Source: Clostridia bacterium (GTDB lineage Bacteria > Bacillota > Clostridia > Christensenellales > Aristaeellaceae). From it: 10,248 bases of DNA. The stretch covers positions 1 to 10,248 of the forward strand of contig JAFSZW010000577.1 of the NCBI GenBank assembly GCA_017458865.1, in the 5' to 3' direction. Shown here piece by piece: positions 6,831 to 10,248 of the stretch (positions are counted from its first letter, which is position 1; every line of letters begins with the position of its first letter). Position numbers and translations under genes: made by a program. The notes beneath the pieces are model-generated. The model ran no database searches. It was not told the origin of the DNA and was given only the letters and a program-made list of their open reading frames with translations.

Positions 6831-7706
6831 ATGGATCTGAGTTTTTTCAGGGAACGAATGGAACAGTACCGCGTTTTGAACCTCATCATATCGCAGCATG
6901 GCGAGGTGATTGGGGAACTTGATACAGATGACCGCGCGAGACGGAATATCTACTCGGCCAGCAAGAGCTTTACCTCGGCGGCAGTTGGCATTGCGCAGCG
7001 GGAGGGCCTGCTGTCCATAGAGGAGCGGCTTGTGGACGCATTCCCGGATGATCTGCCGGAAACGGTGAGCGATCATCTGCAAAAGGCGACGGTCCGGGAT
7101 CTTCTGACCATGGCGCTCGGCCAGGAAAAGGCTTTCCTGATGGGCGGCGAGCGGCCATATATCAAAGAGGATGACTGGGTAAAGCTGTCCCTGTCCATTC
7201 CGCTTGTCTACGAGCCGGGGACGCATTTTGTGTACAACAATGTGGGGCCGTATCTGGCCGGCGTTCTGGTGCAGCGGCGTGCCGGGTGCGATCTGGTTTC
7301 CTACCTGATGCCCCGCCTTTTTGGGCCGCTTGGCATCCGCCGGCCGACCTGGGAGGCGGATCCCATGGGTTATACGTTTGGTGCCGGCGGTCTCTTCCTC
7401 AATGTGGAAGAGCTGCACAAACTGGGCCTGCTTTATCTGCAGGATGGCTGCTGGAACGGAAAGCAGCTGGTCCCTGCGGAATGGGTGCGGGAGAGCACCC
7501 GCCGGCAGGTGGAGAACGGGACGCCGTATGGATACGGATATCTTTTCTGGGGCAGCCCCTGCGGCGCATTCCGGGCGGACGGCAAGTACTGCCAGATGTC
7601 CTTCATTCTGAGAGACAAATATGCCGTTATTACGACTGTTTCGGAGTGCAGGGACAGCGAGGGCCTGATCGCGGACATTTTTGAGGAACTGTATCCAAGG
7701 CTGTGA
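6831..7706 (+). CDS. Beta-lactamase-fold serine hydrolase (class C/esterase type)
   Basis: This 291-residue protein belongs to the large PF00144-type serine hydrolase group. It shows the catalytic SxxK motif as SASK (Ser42 to Lys45), the second motif YNN (135-137) in FVYNNVGPYLAG, GYGYLFW (234-240) and a late RADGKYCQ stretch (248-255) where the family has its third motif. There is no signal peptide or membrane segment, so a cytoplasmic esterase, amidase or peptidase role is more likely than antibiotic resistance. The substrate cannot be told. The start at 6831 is fixed by AAAGGAGG (6818-6825) five bases upstream; an 11-residue extension to 6798 lacks a site. A DUF1349 gene follows 59 bases later, probably in the same transcript. 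Confidence 0.87.
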   Translation: MDLSFFRERMEQYRVLNLIISQHGEVIGELDTDDRARRNIYSASKSFTSAAVGIAQREGLLSIEERLVDAFPDDLPETVSDHLQKATVRDLLTMALGQEKAFLMGGERPYIKEDDWVKLSLSIPLVYEPGTHFVYNNVGPYLAGVLVQRRAGCDLVSYLMPRLFGPLGIRRPTWEADPMGYTFGAGGLFLNVEELHKLGLLYLQDGCWNGKQLVPAEWVRESTRRQVENGTPYGYGYLFWGSPCGAFRADGKYCQMSFILRDKYAVITTVSECRDSEGLIADIFEELYPRL

Positions 7707-7765
7707 TGTATCCCTTGCTCGTGTCGGCTTTGCCGGGATGCAGGTTTGAATCGGGAGGAAAGCAT

Positions 7766-8365
7766 ATGGACATGAATGCCTTTAAATGGACCAGGGAACC
7801 GGCACAGTGGACGGCCACACCGGAATGCGTGGTCATCACGACAGCGCCGCATACGGATCTCTGGCAGCGGACATACTATCATTTCCGCAATGACAATGCA
7901 CCGGTGTTTCAGATGACGACGGATGAGAAAACGTTCAGCTTTGTCGTCCGGACAGACTTTACGGAGAGTCATCACCGGTTTGACCAGTGCGGCATCGTCC
8001 TCTATCTTGACAGCGAGAACTGGCTGAAAGGCTCAGTTGAGTTTGAGAATGAAACCTTCCAGCATCTCGGGTCTGTCGTGACGAACCACGGGTACTCCGA
8101 CTGGGCAACGACTGAAATCCCGGCGGGGATCAAATCCATGTGGTACCGCCTGAGCCGCAGGGAGGACGACTACTGCATTGAGTGCTCTGAGGATGGGGAA
8201 TGCTGGCATCAGATGCGTGTCTGCCATCTGCACGAGGGCGGCGGACAGATTGCATTCGGCATCTATGCCTGCTCACCGGAGGATTCCTCTTTCACAGCGG
8301 TTTTTACGGATATGGCCCTGATGCCGTGTGCCTGGCAGGCCCATGACGGACAGCAGCCGGACTGA
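7766..8365 (+). CDS. DUF1349 family protein (concanavalin A-like fold)
   Basis: A 199-residue protein matching the DUF1349 pattern: an N-terminal FKWTREPAQW, TDLWQRTYYHF near residue 30, FSFVVRTDF, the FDQCGIVLYLDSENWLKG core, SVVTNHGYSDWATTE, and an SEDGECWHQMRVCHL segment before a C-terminal FGIYACSPEDSSFTAVF. The family has a concanavalin A-like jelly-roll fold and its members are often annotated 'regulation of enolase', but a biochemical role is not established; sugar binding is a guess from the fold. No signal peptide is visible. The start is chosen for GGAGG (7754-7758) seven bases upstream; a 21-residue extension to 7703 overlaps the previous stop and has no site. It is probably co-transcribed with the serine hydrolase. 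Confidence 0.88.
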   Translation: MDMNAFKWTREPAQWTATPECVVITTAPHTDLWQRTYYHFRNDNAPVFQMTTDEKTFSFVVRTDFTESHHRFDQCGIVLYLDSENWLKGSVEFENETFQHLGSVVTNHGYSDWATTEIPAGIKSMWYRLSRREDDYCIECSEDGECWHQMRVCHLHEGGGQIAFGIYACSPEDSSFTAVFTDMALMPCAWQAHDGQQPD

Positions 8366-9037
8366 GGACGGAAACGGGAAATGCCGGGACAGGATGTTCC
8401 CAAAATGCGTTTTGAACGGAACGATCCGGGCTGTACGGGATCTCCACTATATTGAGCTTTACCTGGATTATTGGTCCAGGTTCTGCGGATTCTTTTTGAG
8501 AAGTGCCGTCAATTTTACACAGGGAAGCCTGAACGGAACTGCATTTGTCCAGAACCATTGTTCTGCTCCCTGGTTAAGATGCAGACAGAGAACAGCAGCC
8601 CAAGCGCCACGCGCACACCAGAACATTCATTGTCCGTATTTTGCCGTGAACGGATACATCCGCTTTTCGTCCGGACGGCAGAGCGGAAAGACAGGTTTCT
8701 GGCAGCTGACCGGGTCCAGTGCAGCCTGACCTGCAGCGCATTTATCGAGGACATGCCGGCAGATCGCATGCCCGGTCTGCATTGCATGGGTGAGCAGACG
8801 GCTGATCCCGTGATGTGAAAAGCCTGTCAGATGACAGTCTGGTGGACGAACTGGCCAAAGGCAGACCGGTGGAACTGGTGCGCGGGCAATGGATTAACCG
8901 GTGCGCCGCAGCTCAACACTCGGGGCAGGCGCATGTGCGCACGGTGAACAGGATGCTGCGCCGGACGGCCTGGATGGGTGTCTGCGAAGCTGCGCCCTGT
9001 CCGGCAGATGACCCCAGCACATGAAACGGAGGATGGA
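8366..9037. other. 672-base spacer without a recognisable gene
   Basis: Several plus-strand frames are open here (e.g. 8471-8818 and 8815-9024), but none has a good ribosome binding site or a family motif, and the minus-strand frames look like chance. A hairpin ACCTGGA (8461-8467) / TCCAGGT (8475-8481) has no T tract following. A short palindrome lies at 8824-8837. No clear promoter for the PhzF gene was found. The composition is like the coding parts, so it may be a gene decayed beyond recognition. Confidence 0.4.
8824..8837. repeat. Short palindrome, possible operator
   Basis: CTGTCA (8824-8829) and TGACAG (8832-8837) are perfect inverted copies separated by GA. It sits about 200 bases before the PhzF gene. 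It could be a regulator site or chance. Confidence 0.25.
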
Positions 9038-9841
9038 ATGATCAGGTATTATGTGGCGGATGCGTTTGCGGATCGTGTCTTTGAGGGGAATCCCGGCGGT
9101 GTCTGCGTTCTGGATCAGTGGCTGCCGGATACGGTCATGCAGCAGATTGCCATCGAGAACAACCTTTCCGAAACAGGGTTTGTTGTGAAAACCGGGGATA
9201 ATCCGTGCCGGTATGCGCTTCGCTGGTTTACGCCGGCGGATGAGATCGATCTGTGCGGACACTGTACGCTCGCAGCGGCATATGTGTTGTTCCGGTTCTA
9301 TGAACCCGGGGCGGATACCATCCATTTTGATGCCCTCAGGTGCGGGCATCACCTGGTGGTGACGCGGGACGGCGACCTCATGACGATGGACTTTCCTGCT
9401 GTGCCGCCGGAACCATATGCCTATGCGGATTACATGGGCGCGGCACTTGGCGCTGTGCCATCTGAGGTGCTCAGAACGGCGCGGGACCTCATGCTCGTAT
9501 ACGACTCGGATGAGATCATTCGCGACATGCAGCCGGATTTCGGTCTGATCCGGGCATTCCCGGTCGGCCTGTCGGTTTATGTCACCGCCAGGAGCAGCGA
9601 TCCGAGGTTTGACATCGTGGCCAGGGCGTTCTGGCCGAAAATGAATATCAATGAGGATCCGGTGTGTGGCTCCATGCATACTACGCTGGTGCCGTACTGG
9701 AGCAGGCTGCTTGGCAAGGCGAAACTTGTATCCAGAGAGCTGTCGCCGCGCGGCGGCACGCTTTACTGCGAACAGGCAGGGGACAGGGTGAGGATCAGCG
9801 GCAGCTGCAGACTGTACCTGTCCGGTGAGATCTTTGTGTAA
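9038..9841 (+). CDS. PhzF-family isomerase/epimerase
   Basis: This 267-residue protein has the whole PhzF pattern: DAFADRVFEGNPGGVCVL near the N-terminus, NNLSETGFV with the catalytic Glu45, LRWFTPADEIDLCGHCTLAAA (Gly74, His75), MDFP (117-120), NEDPVCGSMHTTLVPYW (205-221, with Asp207 and His214) and SPRGGTLYCE (236-245). The fold is two similar halves of the diaminopimelate epimerase type. Only PhzF itself is well understood (a phenazine-pathway isomerase); no phenazine genes are nearby, so the substrate here is unknown. The start at 9038 follows GGAGG by about seven bases; the 20-residue extension to 8978 lacks a site. A nitroreductase-like gene start lies 131 bases downstream on the same strand. 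Confidence 0.93.
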   Translation: MIRYYVADAFADRVFEGNPGGVCVLDQWLPDTVMQQIAIENNLSETGFVVKTGDNPCRYALRWFTPADEIDLCGHCTLAAAYVLFRFYEPGADTIHFDALRCGHHLVVTRDGDLMTMDFPAVPPEPYAYADYMGAALGAVPSEVLRTARDLMLVYDSDEIIRDMQPDFGLIRAFPVGLSVYVTARSSDPRFDIVARAFWPKMNINEDPVCGSMHTTLVPYWSRLLGKAKLVSRELSPRGGTLYCEQAGDRVRISGSCRLYLSGEIFV

Positions 9842-9972
9842 CACAGACATCAGTGCATCTCATGATGCCGTGTGTAAATTTCAACATGCAGGTGATTGGG
9901 CCTGAGCCGCCTGCGGCACCGGCAAAATGGATTGCCGGGGACCAGGACGGCTGCCCGGAAAGGAAAACGGTT

Positions 9973-10007
9973 ATGGAATTTAAAGAGGTTGTCAGGAATC
10001 GGTATTC
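9973..10007 (+). pseudogene. N-terminus of a nitroreductase-like gene cut by an intron
   Basis: ATG at 9973 begins MEFKEVVRNRYS, the typical opening of nitroreductase-family flavoproteins (the RYS usually continues with VR or CR and a substrate/FMN-binding stretch). A ribosome binding site AAAGGA lies about 9 bases upstream. The frame meets TAA at 10009-10011, exactly at the predicted end of a group II intron, after the first two bases of the Ser12 codon (10006-10007). The gene is therefore interrupted after codon 11, and the rest of it would lie beyond the intron, outside the window. The family call rests on only 12 residues. It follows the PhzF gene by 131 bases and may have shared its transcript. 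Confidence 0.6.
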
Positions 10008-10058
10008 ATAACCAATAGGTCGGGGCCTTGAAGTAATCTCCGCCCCTTCCCTTGGTCC

Positions 10059-10092
10059 ACACCGTACGTGCCACTTTCACGGCATACGGCGC
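10059..10092 (-). ncRNA. Group II intron domain V
   Basis: The 34-base hairpin on the minus strand has the catalytic triad CGC near its 5' end pairing with GGUGU-side bases (including the G-U wobble), lower stem CCGUA/UACGG, a 2-base CG bulge, and upper stem UGCCG/UGGCA closed by a UGAAAG loop holding the GAAA tetraloop. Size, bulge place and tetraloop agree with the domain V consensus; the CGC variant of the AGC triad is known in bacterial introns. Confidence 0.88.
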
Positions 10093-10213
10093 TCCATCTG
10101 ACCATCAGACATTGTTATCTTTCACGGGTGCTTAAGGATTCATTATTCTCTCATCCTCCAGTGGAGTAACCTAGTACTGCATTTCATAGATAATAGTGCA
10201 TTAGCAGCATCAT

Positions 10214-10239
10214 AAAAACTGGACAGTATAACTGTCCAG
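10214..10239 (-). terminator. Terminator-like hairpin inside the intron's upstream part
   Basis: CTGGACAG (10219-10226) and CTGTCCAG (10232-10239) form a perfect 8-base stem with a 5-base loop; on the minus strand TTTTT (10214-10218) follows. It sits about 120 bases before domain V on the intron strand. It could be a true intrinsic terminator of a gene beyond the edge (e.g. an intron-encoded protein) or a stem of domain IV that looks like one. Confidence 0.5.
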
Positions 10240-10248
10240 AGGTTATAA

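Larger units (their letters stand above)
10008..10248 (-). mobile_element. 3' part of a group II intron, antisense to its host gene
   Basis: Read on the minus strand this ends with a clear domain V (10059-10092) and a domain VI (10008-10058): stem GGGGC/GCCCC (10042-10046 with 10022-10026), inner GGAG/CTTC stem, then ACCTATTGGTTAT. The A opposite 10016 lies eight bases from the end, the usual branch-point position, and the intron ends in AT, matching the 3' AY rule. The 5' part, including any reverse transcriptase/maturase gene, is outside the window. No reverse transcriptase C-terminus is recognisable in 10093-10248, so the element may lack an ORF, or the ORF ends further upstream. Because it faces against the nitroreductase gene, it cannot splice out of that mRNA. 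Confidence 0.78.

Noticed and set aside
6798..7706. Antibiotic-resistance beta-lactamase
   Set aside because: It lacks a signal peptide and a KTG motif, so an intracellular esterase/peptidase-type member is more likely.
8461..8481. Terminator after the DUF1349 gene
   Set aside because: A 7-base stem is present, but no T tract follows on either strand.
8894..9850. 318-codon minus-strand open frame covering the PhzF gene
   Set aside because: The plus strand carries a complete PhzF with catalytic residues; the antisense frame is rich in Arg, His and Pro without recognisable domains and has no convincing start.
10093..10248. C-terminus of an intron-encoded reverse transcriptase
   Set aside because: Minus-strand frames are short before a stop and contain no maturase or endonuclease motif that I can recognise.
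1..10248. CRISPR array, tRNA or rRNA genes
   Set aside because: No regularly spaced identical repeats, no cloverleaf with conserved T-arm and no rRNA motifs were seen on either strand.

Overview
The window looks like a piece of a bacterial chromosome from the Bacillota, most likely a Clostridia/Lachnospiraceae-type organism. The reasons are strong GGAGG-type ribosome binding sites 5-9 bases before every convincing start, intrinsic hairpin-plus-T terminators, a multi-membrane-segment EAL protein with a degenerate GGDEF-like middle, and the mix of families. The lineage is an inference from style, not from a marker gene. The gene-bearing middle is GC-rich. The left end (1 to about 1000) is more AT-rich and looks eroded.

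Layout. Positions 1-321 hold the broken C-terminal end of an unrecognised plus-strand gene, with an in-frame stop and a perfect 7-base tandem duplication that shifts the frame. Positions 322-1006 hold no large gene. They contain a possible 30-codon ORF with a good ribosome binding site, a run of hairpins ending in a plus-strand terminator, and a block of C-rich degenerate direct repeats that may be the terminal repeats of an old IS21-like element. Positions 1007-3000 (minus) hold a membrane-bound EAL cyclic-di-GMP phosphodiesterase with its own terminator and two candidate promoters in a long leader. Positions 3631-6501 (minus) are a compact two-gene operon: an IlvD/Edd-family sugar-acid dehydratase followed 14 bases later by a DHDPS/NAL-family lyase, with a candidate promoter and a strong terminator hairpin. 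The pair fits a non-phosphorylative sugar-acid route (aldonate to 2-keto-3-deoxy acid to pyruvate plus an aldehyde). Divergent from it, on the plus strand, are a cytoplasmic beta-lactamase-fold serine hydrolase (6831-7706) and a DUF1349 concanavalin-like protein (7766-8365), then about 670 bases with no recognisable gene, then a PhzF-family isomerase (9038-9841).

At the right edge, a nitroreductase-like gene starts at 9973 but is cut after codon 11. At that point sequence begins that, read on the minus strand, has a group II intron 3' end: a 34-nucleotide domain V with CGC triad, 2-base bulge and GAAA tetraloop, then a domain VI with a branch-point A eight bases from a terminal AT. The intron is antisense to the nitroreductase gene, so it should disrupt that gene rather than splice out of its mRNA. 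The rest of the intron lies beyond the window.

No rRNA, tRNA or CRISPR array was seen. The clearest unusual items are the antisense group II intron insertion, the structured terminator-ended segment with a small ORF at 413-773, and the long structured leader of the EAL gene. I did not find convincing evidence of a wholly new multi-gene system.
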